The notes: generated by a model not told the origin, from the sequence alone. Shown: positions 26,879-34,894, numbered from the stretch's first letter. The stretch is 64,000 bases of DNA from an uncultured Bacteroidota bacterium (GCA_903929425.1 CAIYUO010000058.1:1-64000); one strand, 5' to 3'. Translations and numbers: made by a program.

Positions 26879-28072
26879 ATGATAACCATTAGCGAACGAG
26901 GAAAAAATATGCCGTCTTCCCCAATTAGGAAGTTAGCAACATACGCTGAAAATGCAAAAAAAGAGGGGGTTAAAGTATTCCATTTAAATATTGGCCAACC
27001 TGATATTGAAACACCAAATATCATGATGGAAGCCGTTCAGAATGCTCATTTAAAAGTTTTAGAATATACTGACAGCGCTGGCATTTTAAGTTTTAGACAA
27101 AAACTTGCCGCATATTACAATTCCAAAAACATACAAGTTGACTATTCCGATATTTTAATTACGATTGGAGGAAGTGAAGCAATTTTATTTGCATTTATGG
27201 CATGTCTTGACGCTGGTGATGAAATTATTGTGCCTGAACCATTTTATGCAAATTACATAGGATTTGCAATTGCTGCAGGTATTAAAATTATCCCAATCAC
27301 TTCGACCATTGAATCAGGATTTGCTTTACCTCCTATTGAATCGTTCAGGGAAAAAATTACGCTAAAAACAAAAGGAATTTTTATATGCAACCCTAATAAT
27401 CCAACTGGGTATGTTTATAGCGAGCAAGAGCTACTACAAATAAGAGATTTAATTAAAGAAAAGGATTTGTATTTATTTTCAGATGAAGCATACACTGAAT
27501 TTAGTTATGAAGGATTAGTTAAAAGCACACTCACTTTGGAAGGCGTGGAAGATCGAGTAATCATGATAGATACTTTCTCTAAAAAATATTCAGCATGTGG
27601 CGCAAGAATTGGCGCTTTGGTGACTAAAAATAAAAGTGTAATTGAGGCTGTAATGAAATTTTCTCAAGCAAGACTTAGCCCTCCAACATTGGAACAAATT
27701 GCTGCTGAAGCAGCGCTGGGTTTACCCGAAAATTATTTCGATGCAACACGTGCTGAATATAAAAAAAGAAGAGATACATTAATTAATAGACTCCATAAAA
27801 TGGATGGAGTTTATTGCCAAAGTCCTCAAGGGGCTTTTTATGCAATGGCAAAACTTCCAGTCGATGATACAGACGAATTTTGCAAATGGTTATTAACCGA
27901 TTTTAGAAAAGACAATTCAACCGTTATGCTTGCCCCTGCTAGTGGGTTTTACACTACTCCAGGCTTAGGAAAGAATCAAGTTCGATTAGCCTATGTTTTA
28001 CAAGAACAGGAAATTAATAAAGCAATGGATTGCCTTGAAGCCGCCTTAAAGGTTTATCGGGAAAAGCTTTGA
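26879..28072 (+). CDS. class I PLP-dependent aminotransferase (aspartate aminotransferase-like)
   Basis: 397 residues from the ATG giving MITISERGKNMPSSP. A TTG 24 bases upstream precedes the promoter box and is rejected; an inner ATG (MPSSPIRKL) preceded by GAGGAAAAAAT is a weaker alternative. Visible segments are HLNIGQPDIETP, ICNPNNPTGYVY (substrate/PLP contacts), LFSDEAYTEF, and DTFSKKYSACGARIG with the PLP lysine. It transfers an amino group between an amino acid and a 2-oxo acid in the cytoplasm; specificity is not fixed by sequence. It is preceded by a terminator. A second terminator lies about 170 bases beyond its stop. Confidence 0.88.
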   Translation: MITISERGKNMPSSPIRKLATYAENAKKEGVKVFHLNIGQPDIETPNIMMEAVQNAHLKVLEYTDSAGILSFRQKLAAYYNSKNIQVDYSDILITIGGSEAILFAFMACLDAGDEIIVPEPFYANYIGFAIAAGIKIIPITSTIESGFALPPIESFREKITLKTKGIFICNPNNPTGYVYSEQELLQIRDLIKEKDLYLFSDEAYTEFSYEGLVKSTLTLEGVEDRVIMIDTFSKKYSACGARIGALVTKNKSVIEAVMKFSQARLSPPTLEQIAAEAALGLPENYFDATRAEYKKRRDTLINRLHKMDGVYCQSPQGAFYAMAKLPVDDTDEFCKWLLTDFRKDNSTVMLAPASGFYTTPGLGKNQVRLAYVLQEQEINKAMDCLEAALKVYREKL

Positions 28073-28083
28073 TGCATTAACTC

Positions 28084-28097
28084 AATCGTTTGCGTAA
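28084..28097 (+). promoter_or_regulatory. LacI-operator-like site downstream of the aminotransferase
   Basis: AATCGTTTGCGTAA here is identical (14 of 14) to the reverse complement of part of the operator between the LacI gene and the pectin operon (50841-50854). The central CG and flanks fit a cre/LacI-type half palindrome. Function at this place is unknown. Confidence 0.35.
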
Positions 28098-28242
28098 CAT
28101 TGATACTTACCGACCATACTATTTTCAAGTCCATTCATAATTATTTAACACAAAAAAATATTTGCACTAAACAAACAATGGTAATTTCGCGTTGTTATAA
28201 CGTGGGTTTGATTTTAACTCAATATAGCAAGCAATCGTAAAC

Positions 28243-28270
28243 GCCCGTTGTTTCTACAATGGGCTTTTTT
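28243..28270 (+). terminator. rho-independent terminator 170 bases after the aminotransferase
   Basis: A 9-base stem GCCCGTTGT / ACAATGGGC (one G-T pair) with loop TTCT runs into six Ts. The distance from the gene leaves room for a 3' UTR-derived or independent small RNA; a 6-base hairpin (28188-28204) lies in between. Confidence 0.88.
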
Positions 28271-28272
28271 AT

Positions 28273-28440
28273 TTAACTACCTCTAGATCCACCCGTTTTA
28301 ATTGGCTTTTTATTGGCCCCGCCACTTGATTTAGTATTGGCCTTAGCGATAAACTTTGAGCTACCTCCTGATTGAGGAGTTGTTTTGTTGGTCGCTGCCG
28401 CTTTTTTATCAGCCACTTTTTTATTAATTGCAAATCCCAT
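28273..28440 (-). CDS. 55-residue lysine-rich basic protein, unknown function
   Basis: The reading frame runs from ATG to TAA and encodes MGFAINKKVADKKAAAT..., ending KKPIKTGGSRGS. The composition is dominated by Lys, Ala, Ser, Gly, Thr and Asn with no hydrophobic segment and no cysteine, so it is soluble and probably disordered. A role on nucleic acid is conceivable from the charge alone, but nothing shows it. Its codons are clean and its 3' end abuts the opposing terminator, which supports a genuine small gene. The GNAT gene upstream on the same strand ends 33 bases before it. Confidence 0.55.
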   Translation of the reverse strand: MGFAINKKVADKKAAATNKTTPQSGGSSKFIAKANTKSSGGANKKPIKTGGSRGS

Positions 28441-28473
28441 AAATGATAATTTATACGTAAATATAAATAAAAA

Positions 28474-29019
28474 TTAAAACAAACTATGTTTTAAAACATA
28501 CATGCCTCTATATTCGGGTTTCATTAAAGTAAAAATGTGCCCAGGCAATTCAAAATTTCCAACCATTTCAAATCCATTCTTTTTATAAAACTGCAATGCT
28601 CGCTCGGCGCTATCCATTGCTTTTAAGATAATGTCTTTTTTGTTCAACTTAAGTGCAACTCCTTTCACAAAATCAATAAGTTGAGTGCCTACTCCTTTTT
28701 GTATGCAAGTATCTAATATATAAATGCGCTCCAACTCTAAAGTTGTAGTTGGATCAAACCCTTTAAAATCGGCATTTATATTCAGTTTTAAATAGCCAAT
28801 AGGTTCATTATTTAAATAGCTTATAAAATGTAAATTATTAGGATCAGAGATTTCTTTTGCAATTTTCTCAACTGGATATGCATACTCATTAATATACCAG
28901 TCTATCCCACCCTCATTCCATAAGTAAGGATAATGTGGTATGTAAATTTTTTTTGCAAGATCACTTAACAATCTGGATTGAGAAGCATCAATTTGCAGAA
29001 TTTGTACTTGACTTGTCAT
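28474..29019 (-). CDS. GNAT family N-acetyltransferase
   Basis: 181 residues from the ATG giving MTSQVQILQ; a TTG 9 bases upstream lies in the promoter box and is rejected. The GNAT core is visible: YLNNEPIGYLKLNI, the ELERIYILDTCIQKGVGTQLIDF acetyl-CoA binding stretch (the usual Q/RxxGxG/A reads QKGVGT) and the C-terminal ALQFYKKNGFEMVG. The acceptor could be a small molecule, antibiotic or protein N-terminus; sequence does not tell. It lies 11 bases after the SDR gene on the same strand, with its own TAGTTTTG box over the SDR stop. Confidence 0.88.
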   Translation of the reverse strand: MTSQVQILQIDASQSRLLSDLAKKIYIPHYPYLWNEGGIDWYINEYAYPVEKIAKEISDPNNLHFISYLNNEPIGYLKLNINADFKGFDPTTTLELERIYILDTCIQKGVGTQLIDFVKGVALKLNKKDIILKAMDSAERALQFYKKNGFEMVGNFELPGHIFTLMKPEYRGMYVLKHSLF

Positions 29020-29025
29020 ATAAAG

Positions 29026-29033
29026 CAAAACTA
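29026..29033 (-). promoter_or_regulatory. candidate -7 box (TAGTTTTG) for the GNAT gene
   Basis: It matches TAnnTTTG on the minus strand; its first three bases are the SDR stop codon TAG. Six bases (CTTTAT) separate it from the GNAT ATG. Confidence 0.4.
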
Positions 29034-29726
29034 TATTTTAATAGTACTCATTCCTCCATCTACGTGCATAATTTGTCCTGTAATCCAGCTTGATTTTGCA
29101 GCTAATAAAAAGCAAGCCATCTCTGCAATATCACTCGCCTTGCCGATTCTTTTTAAAGGGTGCCTTAAAGCATTTGCTTCTACTTTTTGATCGGTATTCA
29201 ATAAGGATGCCGCTAAAGGAGTATCGGTTAGGGACGGTGCAATACAATTGACTCTTATGGATGGGGCCAACTCGGCAGATAATGCCTTAGTTAATCCTTC
29301 AATGGCACCTTTTGACACAGACACCTGTGTATGAAAATTTAATCCAATTTGAACAGCTACGGTTGAAAATAAAATAATTGATGCATTGCCTGAGTTTTTT
29401 AATGCTGGTAAAACGGATTGAATAACTTTTATCGCTCCACCTACTTGCAAATTAAAATCTTGGGCGAAATCATTAGGTGTAATTCGAGAAAAGGGTCTTA
29501 AATTAATAGCTCCAGGGCAATAAACTAACCCATCCAAAGATGGTGGCAAATTTGAAAAATCGAGTTGTTCATCTAATACATTTAAATGAAATGTTGTGAT
29601 ATTAGCCGAAGATACAAACTGATTTTTTTGATAAGTTGCATATACATGATGACCTTCTAACGCTAATTGATTGGTAATTGCTTGGCCGATTCCAGAAGAA
29701 GCGCCCACTACAAAATAATTTCCCAT
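29031..29726 (-). CDS. short-chain dehydrogenase-like protein lacking the catalytic tyrosine
   Basis: 231 residues from MGNYFVVGASSGIG; upstream in-frame codons translate a tetranucleotide repeat and are rejected. The cofactor motif GASSGIG (residues 8-14), the NAG-equivalent CPGAI, and Ser121 (LFSTVAV) are present. The active-site motif YxxxK reads V135-S-V-S-K139, so the lysine remains but the tyrosine is valine. SDR relatives with H-x-S-V/I-A-x-A-K-G-A in place of the tyrosine motif exist in memory, so this may be a family trait and not decay. The reaction is uncertain. The C-terminus (GQIMHVDGGMS) is typical. Confidence 0.85.
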   Translation of the reverse strand: MGNYFVVGASSGIGQAITNQLALEGHHVYATYQKNQFVSSANITTFHLNVLDEQLDFSNLPPSLDGLVYCPGAINLRPFSRITPNDFAQDFNLQVGGAIKVIQSVLPALKNSGNASIILFSTVAVQIGLNFHTQVSVSKGAIEGLTKALSAELAPSIRVNCIAPSLTDTPLAASLLNTDQKVEANALRHPLKRIGKASDIAEMACFLLAAKSSWITGQIMHVDGGMSTIKI

Positions 29727-29766
29727 ATGAATGAATGAATGATTGATTGAATAAATGATGAAATGA
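29727..29766. repeat. short tetranucleotide repeat (ATGA/TTGA) before the SDR gene
   Basis: On the plus strand, ATGA is repeated four times followed by TTGA units and degenerate copies, directly upstream of the SDR start. Such tracts can vary in length by slippage. Here a length change would shift possible upstream starts but not the ATG chosen. Confidence 0.6.
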
Positions 29767-29825
29767 TTCAATTAGAACAATCATTTAATCAAAATGTTCA
29801 AAATAAATTAAAAAAATAAACCTGG

Positions 29826-32039
29826 TTAAATGCTTAATAAGCCAACTTTATACAAACTTGTAATGGGTTTGTTATCCCAAAATAATTCGAACCCATCCAA
29901 GCCTGCTGATAAATAATTTTCTTTTATTTGCGCATAGCCCATTCCATTGCTTTTTTCAATATTTATAAGTGGCAATAATTGCAAAAGCCAATTACCTTTT
30001 TCGGGTTCAATACGAATAACAACTTCCGATTTATGATTATAAAAATGCATGGACATTTCCTCCCACTTAGTTCCTTTTTTTGACTTTTGAATGATGAATG
30101 TTGAAGGCGTTATTCCCATCCAAATAACCTTACTAGTGCTACTTGCATGAGCGTCGGGCTCATTTATTGCTTTTAAAATATAGTCTGCGGCGATTGTCGT
30201 TTTTGGGATTTTAAATTCAAACCATTTTTGCAATGGCATCTCAAAACAAGCACCATGCATATAATTCAACAACGCTTTTTTTAATCCAAAACCAAAAATT
30301 TCATGATTCGCTCCTACTAAATCAACATGTTCAATATCGTTGTTTGCAAAGGTGCCAACAACATCATTTACTTTTTTTACTTTATACTTTTCAGGTGCTA
30401 ATCCAACAGGACTATGTGCAGTCATGGTAAACAAATGCCAGAAGGCAGATTGTAAAACACCCGTTTCAAAAAATTGTCTAACCATTTCTAAAGAATCAAC
30501 AGTTTCCTGGACAGTTTGCGTCGGAAAGCCATACATTAAGTATGCATGAACCATAATACCTGACCCTGTAAAATGATTGCTTACTTTTGCTACTTGCTGA
30601 ACCGTGATTCCTTTGTTAATTAAATTTAGTAGTCTATCAGACGCAACTTCCAAACCTCCGCTTACCGCAATACAGCCTGCTTCTTTTAAAAGCAAACACA
30701 AATCGCGGGTAAAGCTTTTTTCAAACCTTACATTAGCCCACCAACTCACTACTAATTTTCGTTTTAAAATTTCAATAGCCACCGCTTTCATCAATGATGG
30801 CGGAGCAGCTTCATCTACAAAATGAAATCCATTTTCACCTGTTTTTTCTACAAGTTCTTGCATCCTATCTACAATCAAAGATGCTGCAATTGGTTCATAG
30901 CTTTTTATATAGTCTAAGGAAACATCGCAAAAAGTACATTTTGCCCAATAACAACCATGTGCCATTGTGAGCTTATTCCATCGACCATCACTCCACAAAC
31001 TATGCATTGGATTTATGACTTCAATAGCTGAAATATATTTATCTAATAATAACCCATCATAATCGGGTGTACCCACTTGTCCTTGTTTGTAATCGGAACA
31101 ACTTGTATTATTTATATATTTTACCTCCCCATTCACCAACGTAAAACAACGTTTTAATTCATGTTGTTGTTTTTTCCCGTCAATGTGCTCAATTAAAATT
31201 TCAAGTGGCGCCTCCCCGTCATCCAAGGTAATAAAATCATAAAATTCAAAAACGCGTGGGTCACTTAAAGACCTTAACTCGGTATTTGCGAAACCTCCTC
31301 CCATGGCTACTTTCACGTCAGGATAGTTTTGCTTTATCCATTGACCGCATCTAAGTGAAGTATATAAGTTTCCAGGAAACGGTACAGAAATGCAAACTAA
31401 TTTTGGATGCACCATCTTCATCTTTTCATCTAAAATTTTAATTAAAATTTCATCTAAATAAGTGAATGGCTGTTGCAATGCAAAATATAATTCATCAAAT
31501 GAATTTGCGGATCGTCCCAAGCTTTCAGCATACCTACTAAATCCAAAGTGCGCATCAACGTTTTCTTTAATTAAATCACTTAAGTCCTCTAAATACATAG
31601 TGGCAATATGTTTAGCCATATCTATTTTACCCATGTTGCCAAAAGCCCATTTCAAATCATCTAATTGCTCAAATCTGCTTGCCTCAGGTAAAAAATTTCT
31701 AGCGCATATTAAATGTGCCAAGGTATTTGACTTGCCTTGTAAAAATAAAATTACATCGTCAATGGTTTTTATATACGACTCCTTTAAAGCAATAATGCGG
31801 GCACTATTGCCGGATACCGGATTAAGGGACTTATTTTTTAATTGTTTTTCCTCAATGGTCTTAAATAATTTCTCCAAACCCTGTTTACTAAACAAAGCAA
31901 GCGTTACTTCAATTCCGAAATCTGCTTGCACCGCTTCAATCCCTTTTGTATTAAAAAAACCTTTCAAATAAGCAGTCGCCGGATATGGCGTATTTAGCTG
32001 TGTAAAAGGTGGCGTGAATAAAAATATTTGGTTTCTCAA
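29826..32039 (-). CDS. B12-binding-like radical SAM protein
   Basis: 737 residues from a TTG start (no in-frame ATG upstream; the protein begins right at the conserved IFLFTPPFTQLNTPYP). The N-terminal region to about residue 280 resembles a cobalamin-binding-type Rossmann domain (PKLVCISVPFPGNLY, VKVAMGGGFANTE), although a DxHxxG cobalamin motif was not seen. The radical SAM core follows with Cys363, Cys368 and Cys371 (HGCYWAKCTFCD), a CX4CX2C spacing and not the usual CX3CX2C. HFVDEAAPPS, SGGLEVASDR and MVHAYLMYGFPTQT are typical later SAM-barrel motifs. The substrate is unknown. Neighbours (SDR, GNAT, SRAP) do not form a known pathway. It has its own promoter box. Confidence 0.82.
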   Translation of the reverse strand: MRNQIFLFTPPFTQLNTPYPATAYLKGFFNTKGIEAVQADFGIEVTLALFSKQGLEKLFKTIEEKQLKNKSLNPVSGNSARIIALKESYIKTIDDVILFLQGKSNTLAHLICARNFLPEASRFEQLDDLKWAFGNMGKIDMAKHIATMYLEDLSDLIKENVDAHFGFSRYAESLGRSANSFDELYFALQQPFTYLDEILIKILDEKMKMVHPKLVCISVPFPGNLYTSLRCGQWIKQNYPDVKVAMGGGFANTELRSLSDPRVFEFYDFITLDDGEAPLEILIEHIDGKKQQHELKRCFTLVNGEVKYINNTSCSDYKQGQVGTPDYDGLLLDKYISAIEVINPMHSLWSDGRWNKLTMAHGCYWAKCTFCDVSLDYIKSYEPIAASLIVDRMQELVEKTGENGFHFVDEAAPPSLMKAVAIEILKRKLVVSWWANVRFEKSFTRDLCLLLKEAGCIAVSGGLEVASDRLLNLINKGITVQQVAKVSNHFTGSGIMVHAYLMYGFPTQTVQETVDSLEMVRQFFETGVLQSAFWHLFTMTAHSPVGLAPEKYKVKKVNDVVGTFANNDIEHVDLVGANHEIFGFGLKKALLNYMHGACFEMPLQKWFEFKIPKTTIAADYILKAINEPDAHASSTSKVIWMGITPSTFIIQKSKKGTKWEEMSMHFYNHKSEVVIRIEPEKGNWLLQLLPLINIEKSNGMGYAQIKENYLSAGLDGFELFWDNKPITSLYKVGLLSI

Positions 32040-32056
32040 TTGAACATTTTATATAG

Positions 32057-32064
32057 CAAAAATA
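32057..32064 (-). promoter_or_regulatory. candidate -7 box (TATTTTTG) for the radical SAM gene
   Basis: It matches TAnnTTTG on the minus strand with a TTG 24 bases further upstream, and lies 17 bases before the TTG start codon. Confidence 0.45.
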
Positions 32065-32105
32065 AGGTTTCCTATTCTTACCAGTAGTCAATAACTCCTC
32101 ATTTT

Positions 32106-32834
32106 TCAAAATGCAGATAATTCCGGATAATCATATTCGCCCTTTGGGTCATTTGCTGTTCTAAAGTCCTTTTTGATAGTATGCGCTTTTAATAAATAAT
32201 CATCAATTTGAGATGAAGCTAATTGCATTATTTGCTGCTCAGATAAATTTGGACTGATCCATAAAGATGCTTGTTGTTCGTTTAATATGGTGGGCATCCT
32301 TTTTTTCTTATTGTGAATTTGCTCCATTAAATGATTGGCTTTTGTCGTAACAATGGAAAATGTATTCATCATTTCACCTGATTCAATATCCACCCAAGGC
32401 TGGTAAATGCCCGCCAAAAAAAATACTGGCTGATCTTTAACTGAAATATAATATGGGTAAGCAATATCTTTTTTTGAACCTTCAGGCTTATCATGTCTCC
32501 ATTCATAAAATCCTGATGATAAAACCAAACACCTCCTCTTAAGCGCTGGTTGTCTAAATAATTTACTCTCTAACAATCTTTCGGCTGTTGCATTTAAAGT
32601 ATTGAATTTTTCGCGCCCCTTCATGACTTCAAAATTGTTTTTAACCCATGGGGCAATTAATTCCCAATGTGCTAATTCGAAATTATAATCATCAATAGTA
32701 GGTTTTACAATGGTCCAATCACCATATTCAAATCCGCTTTGTATAGGTCGATTAACTTCAGGCAACTCCTTGGTAATTCCATTTAATGAAATTTTTGTGC
32801 CTTTTTTAATATTAATACTATTATAGTAACACAC
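32106..32834 (-). CDS. SOS response-associated peptidase (SRAP/YedK/HMCES family)
   Basis: 242 residues. The catalytic Cys2 is in place (MCYYNS, exposed after loss of Met1). Further active-site segments are FNTLNATAERL, RRCLVLSSGFYEWRH with the conserved glutamate, and EQIHNKKKRMPTIL with the conserved histidine. HMCES/YedK proteins form a thiazolidine crosslink with abasic sites in single-stranded DNA and so protect them. It starts 10 bases after the YHYH protein gene on the same strand. No SOS box was identified by eye. Confidence 0.92.
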   Translation of the reverse strand: MCYYNSINIKKGTKISLNGITKELPEVNRPIQSGFEYGDWTIVKPTIDDYNFELAHWELIAPWVKNNFEVMKGREKFNTLNATAERLLESKLFRQPALKRRCLVLSSGFYEWRHDKPEGSKKDIAYPYYISVKDQPVFFLAGIYQPWVDIESGEMMNTFSIVTTKANHLMEQIHNKKKRMPTILNEQQASLWISPNLSEQQIMQLASSQIDDYLLKAHTIKKDFRTANDPKGEYDYPELSAF

Positions 32835-32844
32835 TGGTTGTGAT

Positions 32845-34251
32845 TTATCGCTGATAGGAATTCGTAGTGGCTATACCTGCAGTATCAGTTAATATGAAAG
32901 TATATTTATTATTTGCATCCCAGCTATATTTCACGTACCCATTTTTAGCTCCAATTTTGTAAGTTAACATATAACCATTGGTTCCAACAGCCACAAAGTC
33001 AGTAATGGATGCGCCATTTAATGGATTAGTAGCAGGACGTACTGGTTTGGTAAATGCCTGTGGTATGATTTGATTTTCAGGAGCTGGTGTACTAGGATCT
33101 AAAGTAACTTTTCCTTTCATAGCACCAACAACATAAGGATAATCACTGGTACCATGATAATGATAAACACCACCCGTTGTAATATGACCATGACATGAAT
33201 CAAGTGAACTCATTAAAGTGCCATCTGGTTCCTTAGCACCATACACTGAAAATCCATCTAAAGCAAAGGCGATTGGTTTTAGTCCATTCAAGGTTGATAA
33301 ATGTAAGGGAGCTGCATGATAATGATAATCGTCTCCTTTTCCACAATGTCCACCCCAATTATCCAATTCGCCAATTTTGTAAGAATCCTCTCCCCTATTA
33401 TTTAATGCATTAAAAATGGGAATCCCATTAACGGCAATGGCAACGGCGCCTTTCATGAAATTTGATTTAGTACTTAAAGGCGTTGTCGCATAAACTGGTT
33501 GTAATGGAATAGACCAACTATTGGTTCCAGAATAGGCTTGCGATATTGGCACCTGCTGTTGCCAGTTAGTAATACCAATCATCATATTGTGATTTGGAAT
33601 ACCATTGGAAGCTACATAAAAATAAGTGTTATCAAAACTGGTACTAACAGCCGGTTTAAATGCGCTATAAGCCGAGTCTAAAAAAGTAGTTGTTGTTTTA
33701 GGTATGGTTATTGAAGTGGTTGTATTGTTATTATTATTTACTGTTGAAGTAGTAGCAACTTCTGACTTACTACAGGCAATTAAAATAGTTATTACAAACA
33801 AAAAGCTTAAAGAACTTAGCCCAATTTTTGAATTTATTATGTATTTGTTTATGAAATCTTCCTGAACAATAAATAAACCAAGTACTAAAAATGACAACAA
33901 TATAAAGGGTACAAATTTATAAGGATTTGTTGGAATGGTTTGAATGTTGTCGGCATTAGGATTAGTATTATTAATTTGTTGGTATTTTTCAATTTTTAAC
34001 CTAGCCAACTGCTGATCTTCAATTGTTAAATCATTAATATTTACCGATTTAATAACGCCTTCCTCTTGTTCAAGAAATAGGTTGCCATCCTTTGCAAAGA
34101 AAAAATTTCCTTGTATTTTACTTCCTGTTTTTAAATGCCAAGTATTTAAAATAACCCCATCCCCTTTATGATAATGACCGCCTTCATGTGCAAGCAAATT
34201 TGTACTTATGATAAGTGAAAATAAAGCGAAAAAGATTTTAAAATTTTTCAT
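32845..34251 (-). CDS. YHYH domain protein with N-terminal SHD1-like domain; apparent fusion
   Basis: 468 residues. A signal peptide (1-21) leads to HEGGHYHKGDG and a segment (about 32-90) resembling an SHD1-type domain (LNTWHLKTGSKIQG..., SVNINDLTIEDQQLA). A transmembrane helix follows at about 112-130. A second hydrophobic stretch at 143-159 ends in ILIAC-S, which looks exactly like a lipoprotein signal with Cys160. After a Ser/Thr/Asn-rich linker comes the YHYH domain, with YHYH at 309-312 and again at 363-366, a histidine-rich motif suggestive of metal binding. The internal lipobox implies that two once separate genes were joined. It is followed by SRAP; a PEBP-family lipoprotein gene lies upstream, a pairing often seen with YHYH proteins. 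Confidence 0.85.
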   Translation of the reverse strand: MKNFKIFFALFSLIISTNLLAHEGGHYHKGDGVILNTWHLKTGSKIQGNFFFAKDGNLFLEQEEGVIKSVNINDLTIEDQQLARLKIEKYQQINNTNPNADNIQTIPTNPYKFVPFILLSFLVLGLFIVQEDFINKYIINSKIGLSSLSFLFVITILIACSKSEVATTSTVNNNNNTTTSITIPKTTTTFLDSAYSAFKPAVSTSFDNTYFYVASNGIPNHNMMIGITNWQQQVPISQAYSGTNSWSIPLQPVYATTPLSTKSNFMKGAVAIAVNGIPIFNALNNRGEDSYKIGELDNWGGHCGKGDDYHYHAAPLHLSTLNGLKPIAFALDGFSVYGAKEPDGTLMSSLDSCHGHITTGGVYHYHGTSDYPYVVGAMKGKVTLDPSTPAPENQIIPQAFTKPVRPATNPLNGASITDFVAVGTNGYMLTYKIGAKNGYVKYSWDANNKYTFILTDTAGIATTNSYQR

Positions 34252-34321
34252 AACTATCGTTTTATTTATGTTTAGAAATTATTTATGTGATAGCATTATT
34301 TAAGATACCGGACTAATAAAT

Positions 34322-34894
34322 TTATGGTCTGGTATAAGTAACACTCATGACCGCACTATCAACAATTTTGTTACTCATACCTGCTCTTAATATTTCCATA
34401 GTTACTTGTGTATTGGGAACAGTGATAGTAGGAGCAGCGTTTAAAGCATATAAAGTTAATACATAAATTTTAGCGCCTGGTCCTTGGGAGCAAGGAGGCG
34501 TATAAGTTGCCTTCCCGTCAACCGTATTAATACCAAAAGTGCCAATTGATTTTGAATTATCAGGGATGGATAAAGTGGTAGCAGGAATATTATACAAAAC
34601 AATATATTGATGATTGCCACCTCCAGGAGGTATGTGATACATGGTAATGGCAAAACTTTTTGTAGTACTGGGTGCGTTTGACCACTGTAATCCAGGAGAA
34701 ACGCCTAGACTATCACAGGTAAATGTTTTGGGATAAGTGCCATTATTTACAAACCCATTACCTGTAAATTTTAACTGGTTAGCAATTGTTAGCGTAGTTG
34801 TACTTGTTTCGGTTGTAGTACTTGTAGTTGAAGCTGTTTTTTGACAACCTGCAATCATGATAATGGCTAGCAGCTTTACAAAATTATTTAGCAT
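34322..34894 (-). CDS. PEBP/YbhB-type lipoprotein (Raf kinase inhibitor-like)
   Basis: 190 residues. The lipoprotein signal ends IAGC (Cys17), followed by a Thr/Ser-rich spacer (about 20-35). The PEBP domain follows: YPKTFTCDSLGVSPGLQWSNAP, FAITMYHIPPGGGNHQYIVLYNIPA (the usual DxDAP...HW region is replaced by YHIPPGGGNHQY) and TYTPPCSQGPGAKIY. Bacterial PEBP proteins have no settled function; ligand binding is likely. It is probably co-transcribed with the YHYH gene, 70 bases downstream. Confidence 0.86.
   Translation of the reverse strand: MLNNFVKLLAIIMIAGCQKTASTTSTTTETSTTTLTIANQLKFTGNGFVNNGTYPKTFTCDSLGVSPGLQWSNAPSTTKSFAITMYHIPPGGGNHQYIVLYNIPATTLSIPDNSKSIGTFGINTVDGKATYTPPCSQGPGAKIYVLTLYALNAAPTITVPNTQVTMEILRAGMSNKIVDSAVMSVTYTRP

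Noticed and set aside
28218..28250. Repeat pair TTAACTCAAT near 28077 and 28215 as a direct-repeat element
   Set aside because: Only ten AT-rich bases are shared, which is easily chance.
31462..31971. 169-codon open frame antisense to the radical SAM gene
   Set aside because: A shadow frame inside the N-terminal domain; the composition looks like reverse translation of the sense gene.
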